NCBI RefSeq assembly: GCF_000716715.1 | Contig: NZ_JNYJ01000006.1 | Span: 173,616 to 237,615 of the forward strand | Source of the DNA: Dactylosporangium aurantiacum | GTDB taxonomy: Bacteria > Actinomycetota > Actinomycetes > Mycobacteriales > Micromonosporaceae | DNA: 64,000 nt | Reading direction: 5' to 3' | Part shown: positions 44,301 to 52,276 of the stretch, piece by piece | How the letters are laid out: each line of letters starts with the position of its first letter | Numbering within the stretch: position 1 is the stretch's first letter | Program-made: the position numbers and the translations under genes | The notes under the pieces: model-generated | Database searches by the model: none | Seen by the model: the letters and a program-made list of their open reading frames with translations, nothing else | What the model was told of the DNA's origin: nothing

Positions 44301-45130
44301 GGACCGACCTGCAGCTGCGCGATCTCACCGGGCCCGCCGTCGGCGCCGAGCTGGCCACCCGCCCGCTCGCCGGGCCGCCCGACGAGCGGCTGGTGGCGGT
44401 GCGCCCCGACGGGCGCCTCCTCGTGGTGCTGAGCATCCACTTCCGCACCGGCGAGGTGTGGGACCTCGGCGACGCGCGCCGGCCCGCCCGCGTGGCCCAG
44501 TTCGCCCTGGACGCCCACACGAACTCGCTGAACTCGGCCTTCTTCGCCCCCGACGGCCGGGTCCTGGCCACCGCCGGTTTCGACCACACCGTCCGCCTGT
44601 GGGACCTCGCCGACCCGGCCCACCCGGCCGCCGCCGGCGTCCTGGAAGGGCACACCGAACCCGTCAACGCGGTGGCGTTCAGCCCCGACGGGCACACGGC
44701 CGCGACGACGGGCAACGACCGCACCGTGCGCCTGTGGGACGTCAGCGACCCGCGACGCCCGGCCGCCCTCGCCGTCCTGATCGGCCACACCGGCTACGTC
44801 GACGGGGTGGTGTTCGGCCCGGACGGGCGCATGCTGGCGACGGCCGGTGTCGACCGCACGGTGCGGCTGTGGGACGTCACCGACCGCCGCGCCCCGACCG
44901 CGTGGGCGACCCTGACCGGCCATTCGGCGGCGGTGAACTCGGTGGTGTTCGGCGCCGCCGGGCGGGTCGTGGTCAGCGGCGGCGAGGACGGCACGGTGCG
45001 GTTCTGGGACACCGACACGGCGCGGGTCGCGGCGCGGGTGTGCGCGCTGGCGTACCCGCGGCTGACCCGCGAGGAGTGGGCGCAGTACTTCCCGGGCCTG
45101 CCGTTCGACCCGCCGTGCGGCCCGGCCTGA
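41345..45130 (+). CDS. STAND NTPase with N-terminal HTH-like domain, one membrane helix and 14 WD40 repeats
   Basis: A 1261-aa signalling protein. It has an N-terminal helix-turn-helix-like domain (about 15-75, RVAFSRELTLLRQRAGLTVREV), an nSTAND-type NTPase (about 95-500) with P-loop GASGSGKSSLL at about 147 and Walker B RRLLVVDQFEEVF at about 200, and a membrane-like segment (about 525-545). Then come WD40 repeats from about 598 to the end. I count 14 blades, three of them degenerate (around 940-1040), enough for two seven-blade propellers. Such proteins are common in actinomycetes and are thought to sense a signal through the propeller; some STAND proteins act in phage defence. Here there is no adjacent effector gene, so the role is open. 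Confidence 0.92.
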   Translation: MPEASDLPDPSRIGSRVAFSRELTLLRQRAGLTVREVAASTGDFRNHSTVGDWFAGRGLPSAASRELLVRVLAACGVDDPQPWLHAWEGLRRLPGPRARGPAPYRGLAGFEAEHAEWFFGREAMTAQLLGRLTALHETGGGCLVVVGASGSGKSSLLRAGLIPAVRRDGLGGVPYDVGLCTPGPRPREVLAAVPGGERRLLVVDQFEEVFTVCVDDAERQASLTALVGLPDTIVVLGLRADFYASALRHPELVAAIRDQQFTVGPMSESELRRAIVEPARKAGLEVADGLVELLVTEAGPRGGGPGWGRGTGALPLLSHALYATWQHTRDRRLTVGDYREVGGIDGAVAASADAVYDALDAADRDLARRLFLSLVHVAADTVDTRRRVGVEDLIAECGEPAQRVRAVLDRFVDQRLVTADADAVHLAHEALLTAWPRLREWLAVDRAGLLVGRRLHEAAVTWQHEHRDPAALYRGTRLAVAREWAATKGPHGAIGPVARAFLDASLAREAAELGAGRRRTRRLRALVAALTVLSLLATGATALAVRAQRAADRQRDAAVSRKVAGELADLRVDNPALANQLSLAAYRLSPTVEARGGLLSALSSPYAIRLTGHAGYVHKVAYRPDGRLLASAGGQREVRLWDTRDPRRPAPAGEFVAHEDFVAALAFRPDGRVLATGSGDHTAALWDVSDPHRPTRLAVLTGHTDLVAAVAYRPDGDILATAGVDGTVRLWDVSAPRAPVLRATLGGTAAVTAAAFSPDGATLATAGEDRTIRLWRLTGPPAGVTAAPAAALTGHTGTVAGVAFSPDGTVLASAGADHTARLWSVAAGTALGTLEGHTEAVNCVAFSPDGRTLATGSVDNTARLWDVTRPAAPATVLVSHTGAPGDTGSIASVAFSPDGDSLASGGYDHTVRLWQLPGPPSTGLPGAVRPMTLGGDGHRLYLSNGATGTALRWTIGDGRLTDPVEVPAGGAAAFSADAGLLAAASRTDLQLRDLTGPAVGAELATRPLAGPPDERLVAVRPDGRLLVVLSIHFRTGEVWDLGDARRPARVAQFALDAHTNSLNSAFFAPDGRVLATAGFDHTVRLWDLADPAHPAAAGVLEGHTEPVNAVAFSPDGHTAATTGNDRTVRLWDVSDPRRPAALAVLIGHTGYVDGVVFGPDGRMLATAGVDRTVRLWDVTDRRAPTAWATLTGHSAAVNSVVFGAAGRVVVSGGEDGTVRFWDTDTARVAARVCALAYPRLTREEWAQYFPGLPFDPPCGPA

Positions 45131-45144
45131 GCGGCCGGCGGACG

Positions 45145-46266
45145 CTAGTGTCCGAGGACCGTGTGGGCGGCACCGGCGGTCTCGTGGCCGGCTTCATGCT
45201 CCGTCGCGGTGAACGTGCCGCCCGCCAGCTCGTGGTGGCCGGGCACCCCGGCGTCGCCGTGCTCGGACTGCCCGCTCACGCCCGCCGGGCCGGCCACGCC
45301 GGGCAGGTCGGGCTGACCGGTGACGATCTCGGTCTGGGTGAACTTCGCGCCGGCCAGGTGGTGCTCGGCGACGCCGGCGTCAGAGGTGGTCCCGGCCGAG
45401 GCGTCCGGCGTCGGTGGTGCGGGTGCGACGCCCGGGTGGTCCGGACCGGCGTCCGCCGGCGGTGGTGCGGGCGCGAGGCTCGCGTGGTCCGGATCGGTGC
45501 CCGGCGTGGGCGGCAGTATCCCGGCAGGTCCCGCGACGCCCGGGAACTGCCCGCCGGCGGGCGCGACGTCGACCGTGGTGAACGCGGCACCGGCGAGCTG
45601 CGGCACCGGCGCCGCGGCGTCCGCGGGGTCGGTCGCCTGCTGCTCGGGCCGCTGGAAGAACGTGCCGTCCTGGTACGGGTTCGGCTCCCTGGGATCCTCA
45701 CGCACCGCGCCGGCGGTGGCGTCCCGCGGCGCGTCCGGGACGCCGGCGTCGCGGTGCACCTGGGCGTGGCCCGCGTCGGTGTGGGGGTGCGCGATCGGTC
45801 CGAAGGCGCCGACCGGACCGTGTGGAGCGGGGCCCGCCGCGTCGGGCGGGGGCGCGGTGGCGTCGCCGGTGCCGCCATCGGGGCCGTGGTGCGGGTTGAT
45901 GCGCCACAGGCCGGGATCGCCGGCGTCGAAGGGGACCACCCCGGCGTCATGGTCACGGCCGTGGTCAGCACCCTGGGTCGTGGTGGCGCCCGCCGCGCCG
46001 TGCCTGCCGGCCGCGCTGCCCCCGGCCGCCGTGCCGTGCCCGCCGGCCGGGCCGTGCGCGGCCGGCGGGTGCTGCCCGGTCTGGTGGGTCTGGGCGGCGC
46101 CGCCCTGGCTCTCACGGTGATCGTCCTCGCGCCGGCCGCCCTCCTCGTGCGGCCGATCGTGCGGGCGATCGTCGTGCTGCCGGCCGAACCGGCGTGGCGC
46201 ACCGTCGTGCTGGTGGGGCCCGGCACCCCCGGCCCCCGGTGACGTGCCTCGTGGAAGTCGCTGCAT
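45145..46266 (-). CDS. His/Asp-rich, low-complexity repeat protein
   Basis: A 373-aa, probably disordered protein rich in His, Asp, Gly, Ala and Pro. The C-terminal third has three diverged copies of a unit of about 55-60 residues beginning QLAGAAFTTVDV, HLAGAKFTQTEI and ELAGGTFTATEH, the first two each followed by FPGVAGPAG or LPGVAGPAG. Repeats kept at protein level while bases differ support this frame. A GAGGAG ribosome site precedes the ATG, which follows the upstream gene by 15 bases on the same strand. There is no signal peptide. It could bind metal ions or form a matrix; function unknown. Confidence 0.6.
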   Translation of the reverse strand: MQRLPRGTSPGAGGAGPHQHDGAPRRFGRQHDDRPHDRPHEEGGRREDDHRESQGGAAQTHQTGQHPPAAHGPAGGHGTAAGGSAAGRHGAAGATTTQGADHGRDHDAGVVPFDAGDPGLWRINPHHGPDGGTGDATAPPPDAAGPAPHGPVGAFGPIAHPHTDAGHAQVHRDAGVPDAPRDATAGAVREDPREPNPYQDGTFFQRPEQQATDPADAAAPVPQLAGAAFTTVDVAPAGGQFPGVAGPAGILPPTPGTDPDHASLAPAPPPADAGPDHPGVAPAPPTPDASAGTTSDAGVAEHHLAGAKFTQTEIVTGQPDLPGVAGPAGVSGQSEHGDAGVPGHHELAGGTFTATEHEAGHETAGAAHTVLGH

Positions 46267-46281
46267 GGACGGTCTCCTCGG

Positions 46282-46827
46282 TCAGGTCCAGTTCCACCAG
46301 GTGCGGGCGCAGTACGACAGGCCGAACGCCTCGGTCCGCTGGACCGACGTCGCGATCCGCCGGTTGAACTCGTCGCGGGCCGCCTGGTAGCGGGCGTTGA
46401 GCTCGGGCGTCCAGCCGCGCTCCTGGCCCTGCCGCCAGGTGCTCTTGCCCGACACGAACGCGGCGTACGCGTCGTTCTGCGCCTCCAGGATCGCGCTGAC
46501 CTCGGCCCTGACCCCCTCCGGGGCCGGCACCGCGGCCCAGGCCTGCAGCATGCCGAACCACAGCTCGGCCACCTTGTCCTGCTGCTGCATGAGCGCCTTG
46601 TCGTTCTTGGCCTGCGCGGTCGGGTACGTGGCCATCGCGTCGTAGCACACGACGTTGACCCGATGGAGGTAGTCACGCTGCTGCTGCGCCGGGGAGACCG
46701 CCGTAGGGCTGCGGTATCCGCCGGTGGCGTGGTAGCCGGCGTTCGCGTCGTCGCCGTGCCGGCCGAGCGCGAGCACGCCGGCGGCCAATACCAGCACCAC
46801 CGCGGTGGTGCGGCCCAACCAGGTCAT
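46282..46827 (-). CDS. Membrane-anchored or secreted small protein, unknown
   Basis: A 181-aa protein with an N-terminal hydrophobic segment (TTAVVLVLAAGVLALG) that could be a signal anchor, then a helical region with two cysteines (VVCYDAMATYPTAQ and LSYCARTWWNWT) and KNDKALMQQQDKVAELWFGML. The family is not recognised. It starts 12 bases after the TPR/PH gene with an AGGAGTGG ribosome site, so it is the middle gene of a three-gene operon. Confidence 0.75.
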   Translation of the reverse strand: MTWLGRTTAVVLVLAAGVLALGRHGDDANAGYHATGGYRSPTAVSPAQQQRDYLHRVNVVCYDAMATYPTAQAKNDKALMQQQDKVAELWFGMLQAWAAVPAPEGVRAEVSAILEAQNDAYAAFVSGKSTWRQGQERGWTPELNARYQAARDEFNRRIATSVQRTEAFGLSYCARTWWNWT

Positions 46828-46838
46828 CGCGGCCACTC

Positions 46839-47891
46839 CTAGATGAGGATCTTCTTCATGGCCCGGCGCTCGAGCACCACCAGCGGCTGGAGCTGGTCGT
46901 AGAGACGCTGGACCTCCGCCGGGGTGCCGATGCCGGCGATCGTCACGCTGCGGGTGGCGGTGCCTTCGTAGAACGTGACCTTCAGCGACGCCGTGCCGGT
47001 CAGGTACGTCAACGGCGTGCGGACCAGGCTGATCTGGAAGACGTCGTAGTACCAGATCACCAGCTCCGACCGGTGCAGCACGCCCCGGCGCAGGTCGATG
47101 CGGCGCTCGTGGAAGTCGAAGGTGTTCAGCTTCGCCTGCAGCGCCACCGCGACCCAGGCGAACACGGCGAAGGCCGCCAGCGCGACCGCGACCGTCACCC
47201 CGGTCGTGCCGGCGATGGCATCGCCGGCACCGCAGCACAGGATCACGGCGGCGACCGTGACGGTGACCGCCGGCGGCGCCAGGTGCCGGGCCTGGGTATG
47301 CGTCTTGCGCAGCAGCACGCCGGTGCCGACGACGTTGCGCTCGTCGATGTCCGCGGCGAGCGTCCGGGTCTCGGCCGGCGCCGGGACCACGGTGCCGGAC
47401 CAGACCGCGGCGGCCTCGATCGGGTCCGCGGTGACCGGCGCGGTGACCGGCGCCGGCCCGGGCAGGCGTTCCTCGCACTGCCGCAGCCGTTCCCGGGCGT
47501 CGGCGATGTCCCGGTGCCGCAGCGCCTGCCGGAACGCCTCGGCCGCCTCGGCGTAGTGCTCCTGCGCCTGGTGCACGATCCCGAGCCGGTGAGCGGCGAG
47601 GTGGTGCTCGGGTTGCCCGGCGAGGACCGCCGCCAGCTCCTCCTGCGCGCCGGCCCACTCCCGCAGGTCCGCGTGGCAGACCCCGAGGGCGTACCGCAAC
47701 GCGAGGTCGCCGGGGTGCGCCCGCAGCGCCTCCACGAGCCGGTCACGGGCCTGGTCGACCGCGCCGGCCCGGTAGAGCCGCAACGCGCCGTCGAAGGATG
47801 CTTCGTCGCCGGTACCGGATGCCGGCCGCTCTTGCGTCACCGGCCCACCATCGGCCGGTACCACACCTGGTGGGAAGGCATACGGAGTCAT
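46839..47891 (-). CDS. TPR-repeat protein with membrane segments and bacterial PH-like domain
   Basis: A 350-aa protein. The N-terminal half has about three TPR units (SFDGALRLYRAGAVDQARDRL, LRYALGVCHADLREWAGAQEEL, HRLGIVHQAQEHYAEAAEAF, residues about 32-130). Two hydrophobic segments lie at about 205-255, followed by a bPH2/DUF304-like beta domain (DFHERRIDLRRGVLHRSELVIWYYDVFQI, about 262-340). Such PH domains sit under membranes. It leads the operon with the two unknown proteins. Directly upstream are CGTACAG direct repeats and a long palindrome. Confidence 0.8.
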   Translation of the reverse strand: MTPYAFPPGVVPADGGPVTQERPASGTGDEASFDGALRLYRAGAVDQARDRLVEALRAHPGDLALRYALGVCHADLREWAGAQEELAAVLAGQPEHHLAAHRLGIVHQAQEHYAEAAEAFRQALRHRDIADARERLRQCEERLPGPAPVTAPVTADPIEAAAVWSGTVVPAPAETRTLAADIDERNVVGTGVLLRKTHTQARHLAPPAVTVTVAAVILCCGAGDAIAGTTGVTVAVALAAFAVFAWVAVALQAKLNTFDFHERRIDLRRGVLHRSELVIWYYDVFQISLVRTPLTYLTGTASLKVTFYEGTATRSVTIAGIGTPAEVQRLYDQLQPLVVLERRAMKKILI

Positions 47892-47910
47892 CCGTACAGA
47901 CCCGTACAGG
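47891..47910. promoter_or_regulatory. CGTACAG direct repeats before the TPR/PH gene
   Basis: Two CGTACAG copies with a 10-base spacing (about 47893-47899 and 47903-47909) lie within 20 bases of the ATG of the minus-strand TPR/PH gene. One-turn spacing suits a regulator binding one DNA face. Confidence 0.35.
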
Positions 47911-47942
47911 CCGTGCCGTGGCCAGGTGCGTCCACTGACCGG

Positions 47943-47968
47943 ATCCGGTCACCGCGCGGTGACCGGAT
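47943..47968. promoter_or_regulatory. 26-bp perfect palindrome in a divergent promoter region
   Basis: Half-site ATCCGGTCACCGC (47943-47955) and its exact inverse (47956-47968) form a perfect palindrome with no spacer between the divergent TPR/PH and lectin-like genes. It could be an operator for both, or form a cruciform or hairpin. Confidence 0.55.
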
Positions 47969-48036
47969 GCGCCCGGTGGCGGCCTACGGTCGTTCGCAGC
48001 GGGGTCGAGCGGGAGCCTGGGGGGTGTGACGTGCGG

Positions 48037-48927
48037 ATGTCGCTGCAGCGGCTGCGGCTCGGTCCTGCCGTGGCGGTGGCGGTGGCGCTGGCGGCGGTGC
48101 TGTGCCCGCTGCCGGCGTCACCGGTCGCGGCCGAGGAACCGTCATGCGCGAAGGCCGACGTCGTCCTGGCGGTGCGGCAGGCCGACGGCGCGCTGGCCGA
48201 GCTGGGCGTCTGCGTCAGCGAACCGGCGTTCTCGGCCGAGATCGTGGTGGACACCCGGGACTGGCGGGGCTTGCGCGGCCTGGCCGCCGTCCGCGACGGC
48301 GCGGCGACGGTGGTGTACGGCACGACCACCGACGGCCGGCTGCTGTGGCACCGGCGGGAGGCGGCGGGGCAGCCGTTCTCCGCCGCGGTCGAGATCGGCA
48401 CCGGGATCGACTGGGCGGCCGCCGGTGGGCAGCTGCTCGTGCCGTACCGGGGGCAGCTCGCCGTGGTCGCCGGCGTCGACGGCACCGGGTACCTCGCGAC
48501 CGGCGCCCGGATCTTCCGGCACGACGGCTGGGCGACCGGCGCGCCCACGCTGGTGGAGGAGCCGCCGCTGCACTGGGAGCCGATGGTCGAACGGGTGCTG
48601 AGCATCCAGTGGGGCCGGTACCTGGAGGCCACCTCCGACGGCGCGCACCTGCGGTTCCACGGGGGCAACTGGTACAACTACGGCCCGGGCGGGGCGCTGG
48701 TGCGGTCCGGTTCCTCGCTGTACCACCTCAGCTGGTTCGACAACGCGGTCGTCCTGCAGGGCGAACCGAATCGGCGGCAGCCACTGGCGATCCTGGCGCG
48801 GTCCGCCACCGGCGGCTACGCGTCGATCGTGGCGACCACGGACCGGGCGCCGACCGACGCCCGCACGTTCGACGCCACGCCGCCGAAGCTGTGCAGCTAC
48901 TGCCCGGTCCCGTGGGAGTGGCAGTAG
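48037..48927 (+). CDS. Secreted tachylectin-like beta-propeller protein
   Basis: A 296-aa exported protein with a signal peptide (about 1-35, VAVAVALAAVLCPLPASPVAA) and propeller-like blades such as TVVYGTTTDGRLLWHRREAAGQPFS, LVPYRGQLAVVAGVDGTGYLATG and RYLEATSDGAHLRFHGGNWYNYG. The pattern DGRLLWHRR is like tachylectin-2-type lectins. A carbohydrate-binding role is possible but not shown. Two cysteines near the C-terminus (KLCSYCPVPWEWQ) could pair. The ATG is preferred to a GTG two codons upstream. Confidence 0.72.
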   Translation: MSLQRLRLGPAVAVAVALAAVLCPLPASPVAAEEPSCAKADVVLAVRQADGALAELGVCVSEPAFSAEIVVDTRDWRGLRGLAAVRDGAATVVYGTTTDGRLLWHRREAAGQPFSAAVEIGTGIDWAAAGGQLLVPYRGQLAVVAGVDGTGYLATGARIFRHDGWATGAPTLVEEPPLHWEPMVERVLSIQWGRYLEATSDGAHLRFHGGNWYNYGPGGALVRSGSSLYHLSWFDNAVVLQGEPNRRQPLAILARSATGGYASIVATTDRAPTDARTFDATPPKLCSYCPVPWEWQ

Positions 48928-48943
48928 GACCGCGCGGCGGCGC

Positions 48944-51394
48944 TCAGCGCCAGGAGCAGGTGATGCCGCGGTACGGCGGGCCGGTGTACGTCGCCTTCTG
49001 TGCCTCGGTGAAGGTCTGGTCGGACTCGCTCGTGCGGTCGAGGGTCTTGCCGCGCCAGGTGTACGTCACGCGGTGACCCTGCACGGCGGTGAGCTTGAGG
49101 GTCGCCACGTCGTAGTCGTAGTAGACGGAGCCCTGGACGAGCTCGGGCCGGCCGTCGTGGTCGTCGTCGCTGCAGCCGATGCCCATGCTGTAGGAGCGCG
49201 AGTCGTCGACCATGAAGTGCTCGCCGTCCTCGCCGGACACGCTGTTGTCGCGGACCAGGGTGAGGCCCTGCTCCGTGTACGTGATCAGGATGAGCTGGAC
49301 GCTGTGCGCGCCGAAGCCGGACTGGACCGCGACCTCGTCGCCGGCCTGACCGTCGAGGTCCAGGTGCGCCTCGATGATCGGCAGCGAGCCCGGGACGCCC
49401 TCGGTGTAGGTGAACGGCAGGTCCAGCACGGCGCCGCGGCCGAGGACGGCACGGGCCACCCACTGCTCGAAGCGCCGGTACATGATGAAACGGTCGGGCT
49501 TGTCGTCGCCGTCGAGCTCCAGCCTGGTGACGCTGACGCAGACGCTGTCGCGGGGCAGGAACGGGCTGGGCGCCGGGCCGGGGCACCGGTCGATGCGGGC
49601 CGGCTGCTCGGCCAGCGCCGCCTGGTCGGCGGCGGGGAACTGGCCGGTCGGGACGCCTTTGGAGAACACGGTCCAGGTGCCGTCCGCCATGATGCACACC
49701 CGGTAGGGTCTGGCGCCCCGCGCGGCGGTGCGGGTCAGCTGGCCGCGCTCCGCGTCCAGGCCGAGGTCGGTCAGCCGTCCCGGGTAGGTGTTCAGGTCCG
49801 GGTCCGCCATCCCGTAGACGTACCCGTCCCGGCCGGTCTCCGTGCACTGCCAGTGCATCGGTGGCGTCATCATCAGCAGCAGCATCTGGTTGGCGGCGAG
49901 CGGCCCGGCGACGGGGTCCGGTCCCAGGCCCAGCGTCGTCGACTGCCCCTGGTCCGGATCGGCGGCGTTGCCGAACGCCAGCCCGGCCGGCGGGACGACC
50001 TTCAGCAGCGCGTCGCGGTCGGAGGGGTACTGCCTGGCGGCGGCGTACAGCCGCTCCTGGGTCGTGCGGACCGCCGCCGGTAGCTCGCCGCCGGGTTCGT
50101 TGAGCGCCTTCACCGGCAGCACGGCCGTGCGGCGGGCGACGACGTGCTGCCCCGCCGGCCCCTGCGCGGCCGCGAGGAGCACGGTCTCGCCGATCCTCGG
50201 CACGTCCCGCAGCGCGGTGGTGACCGCGTCCAGCACGGCGGCCCGGTCCCGCTTCGCCTGCCGCTCCTCGGCGTCGGTGGCGTCGTCCTTGAGCACCGTG
50301 TACGACGTCCAGGCGCTGCCCACGCAGTTGGCCAGGGCACCGCCGAGCTCCGGCAGCCGGCGCAGCGCCTTCGTCCGGACGACCTCCTCCGTGACGGGCG
50401 CGGCCAGCACGCACTGCACCGTCTTGACGGCGAAGCCGACCGGCACGTACGCCACGGCGAGCACATCGACGACGAACTGGGCGATGACCGCCTCCAGCCC
50501 GGGCGTGGCGACGATGTCGACGACGTCGGACCCCGCGGGCAGCTCCAGCTCCAGCCGGCCCTTGCCCGGCAGGTACGTGTAGTCGCGGTTGACCTCGCCG
50601 AGCATGCGCCACACGTTGTCCACGACGCTCACCCGGTCGGGCTGGGTGACCAGCATCGGCGGGTAACCGCCCAGTCGCAGGAACTGCGGGTACAGCCGGT
50701 TGTTCACGATCGTCAACCGCGCGGACCGGCCGAAGTCGCCGGCCGAGACGCAGACCTTGACGTTGGTGCCGCCCTCGGCGGCGGCCGCCCACAGGTGCGA
50801 CTCCGTGCCGCAGTCGGGTTGCTTCGCCTCGTACCTGAGGTCCGCGTACGCCTGGCCCAGCGCCAAGGCGACCTTCCCCGGCACCTCGGCGATCTTCGCC
50901 GCGTCCTTGATCACGCCCTTGAGGGAGAAGTGCGCGAGCGTGGTCGTGATGGTGCGCCCGGCCGGGTCGAGGACGCCGCCCTCGCCCTCCCAGCGGCCCT
51001 CGGCGTCCCTGGTCACCACGGTCGTCCGCGCCCCGTCGGCAGCGAAGGCGGCCGCGTCGACCGGCATGGTGAGCGTGGCGGACGTGCGCAGCTGCCCCGC
51101 CGACAGGGTGACCTCGACCGGCCTGGCGACCCACGCCGTGCCGTCCGGCGGCGCCACGTCACCGGCCGGGGCGATGCGCACGTCGGCGTCCACGGTCAGC
51201 GCGCCCGGCGCCAGCCGCAGCCGTACCCCGTCCGGCGTCGTCACGGTGCCTCCGGTCGCGGCGGCGACGCGCACGACAGTGGCGTCGTCGCGCAGCACCC
51301 GCCACACGACCACGATCGCGCCGGCCACCAGTGCCAGGACAGCGACGACCGCGGCGCCCACCAGCACGGTGCGCCGCCCACCGGGGATCACCAT
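48944..51394 (-). CDS. Large exported or membrane-anchored protein, unknown
   Basis: An 816-aa protein with one N-terminal membrane segment (TVLVGAAVVAVLALVAGAIVVVWRVL) and a large outside part. The first outer domain (about 40-150) resembles ZU5/Ig-like modules preceding a domain with NVKVCVSAGDFGRSARLTIVN. The C-terminal region (about 600-790) contains VTRLELDGDDKPDRFIMYRRF and DDDHDGRPELV, reminiscent of FG-GAP or VCBS calcium-binding repeats. No enzyme motif is seen. It converges on the lectin-like gene with a 16-base gap. Confidence 0.75.
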   Translation of the reverse strand: MVIPGGRRTVLVGAAVVAVLALVAGAIVVVWRVLRDDATVVRVAAATGGTVTTPDGVRLRLAPGALTVDADVRIAPAGDVAPPDGTAWVARPVEVTLSAGQLRTSATLTMPVDAAAFAADGARTTVVTRDAEGRWEGEGGVLDPAGRTITTTLAHFSLKGVIKDAAKIAEVPGKVALALGQAYADLRYEAKQPDCGTESHLWAAAAEGGTNVKVCVSAGDFGRSARLTIVNNRLYPQFLRLGGYPPMLVTQPDRVSVVDNVWRMLGEVNRDYTYLPGKGRLELELPAGSDVVDIVATPGLEAVIAQFVVDVLAVAYVPVGFAVKTVQCVLAAPVTEEVVRTKALRRLPELGGALANCVGSAWTSYTVLKDDATDAEERQAKRDRAAVLDAVTTALRDVPRIGETVLLAAAQGPAGQHVVARRTAVLPVKALNEPGGELPAAVRTTQERLYAAARQYPSDRDALLKVVPPAGLAFGNAADPDQGQSTTLGLGPDPVAGPLAANQMLLLMMTPPMHWQCTETGRDGYVYGMADPDLNTYPGRLTDLGLDAERGQLTRTAARGARPYRVCIMADGTWTVFSKGVPTGQFPAADQAALAEQPARIDRCPGPAPSPFLPRDSVCVSVTRLELDGDDKPDRFIMYRRFEQWVARAVLGRGAVLDLPFTYTEGVPGSLPIIEAHLDLDGQAGDEVAVQSGFGAHSVQLILITYTEQGLTLVRDNSVSGEDGEHFMVDDSRSYSMGIGCSDDDHDGRPELVQGSVYYDYDVATLKLTAVQGHRVTYTWRGKTLDRTSESDQTFTEAQKATYTGPPYRGITCSWR

Positions 51395-51625
51395 GCGACG
51401 ACGGTAACCACGCGCCCCCGCCGCGGCCCTCGGTCGCAGGTCGCGGACCCGGTGCCCACCGGTCGGCGGTCCCCGGCGCGTTCAGCGCCGGCACCTGCCG
51501 CAACGGCCAGCCGGCCGCGCCTGTCGTGCACCCGGGCCGGGCCGTTCCGCGATCGGCGGCCTCAGGTGTGCACGCCACGGACCACGCCGCCGCCGGTGAC
51601 GCGGGTGACCTCCCGCGCGGAGGGC

Positions 51626-52276
51626 TCAGGTGGCGCCCGTGCGGTGGGCGTAGATCACGGCGTGGATGCGGTCGCGCAGGCCGAGCTTGGCCAGGATGCG
51701 GCTCACGTGGGTCTTCACGGTGCCCTCGGAGATGGTCAGGCGGGCGGCGATCTCCAGGTTGGACATGCCCTCGGCGATCAGCCGTAGCACGTCGCGCTCG
51801 CGGGCGGTCAGGACGTCGGAGGGGACGAGGTCCGCGGGGCGGGGGTCGGTGGCGACGAAGTGCTGGACCAGGCGGCGGGTCACCGTCGGGGCGGCGACGT
51901 TGTGGCCGCCGGCCACCGCACGCACCGCCTGGGTCAGCTCGGTGTCGAGGGCGTCCTTCAGCAGGAAGCCGGCGGCGCCGGCGCGCAGGCCGGCGTAGAC
52001 GTACTCGTCCAGGTCGAAGGTGGTCAGGATGATGACGTGCGGCGGGGCGCCGGGCGGGAGGGGGGCCCGCAGGCGGCGGGTGGCCTCGATGCCGTCGACG
52101 CCGGGCATGCGCACGTCCATCAGGACCACGTCCGGGGACACGGCCGCGGCGACGGACAGCGCCTGCAGCCCGTCGGCGGCCTCACCCACGACGAGCAGGT
52201 CGTCGGTGCCGTCGAGGATCATGCGGAAGCCGGCCCGGACGAGGGACTGGTCGTCGGCGAGCAGGACCCGGATCAC
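51626..52276 (-). CDS. NarL/FixJ-type response regulator
   Basis: A 216-aa regulator. The receiver domain has acidic pocket LLADDQ at about residue 5, phospho-acceptor Asp in VVLMDVRMPG at about 54, Thr in IILTTFD and Lys in GFLLKDA. The C-terminal LuxR helix-turn-helix is LTARERDVLRLIAEGMSNLEIAARLTISEGTVKTHVSRIL (about 151-190). It would bind promoters after phosphorylation by the kinase upstream, probably that of the divergent ABC exporter operon. The GTG start overlaps the TGA of a micro-ORF, so translation may be coupled through it. Confidence 0.93.
   Translation of the reverse strand: MIRVLLADDQSLVRAGFRMILDGTDDLLVVGEAADGLQALSVAAAVSPDVVLMDVRMPGVDGIEATRRLRAPLPPGAPPHVIILTTFDLDEYVYAGLRAGAAGFLLKDALDTELTQAVRAVAGGHNVAAPTVTRRLVQHFVATDPRPADLVPSDVLTARERDVLRLIAEGMSNLEIAARLTISEGTVKTHVSRILAKLGLRDRIHAVIYAHRTGAT

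Noticed and set aside
45276..46676. Alternative frames (both strands) over the His-rich protein gene
   Set aside because: They are Arg/Thr/Pro-rich without repeats kept at protein level; the chosen frame has a ribosome site and diverged protein repeats.
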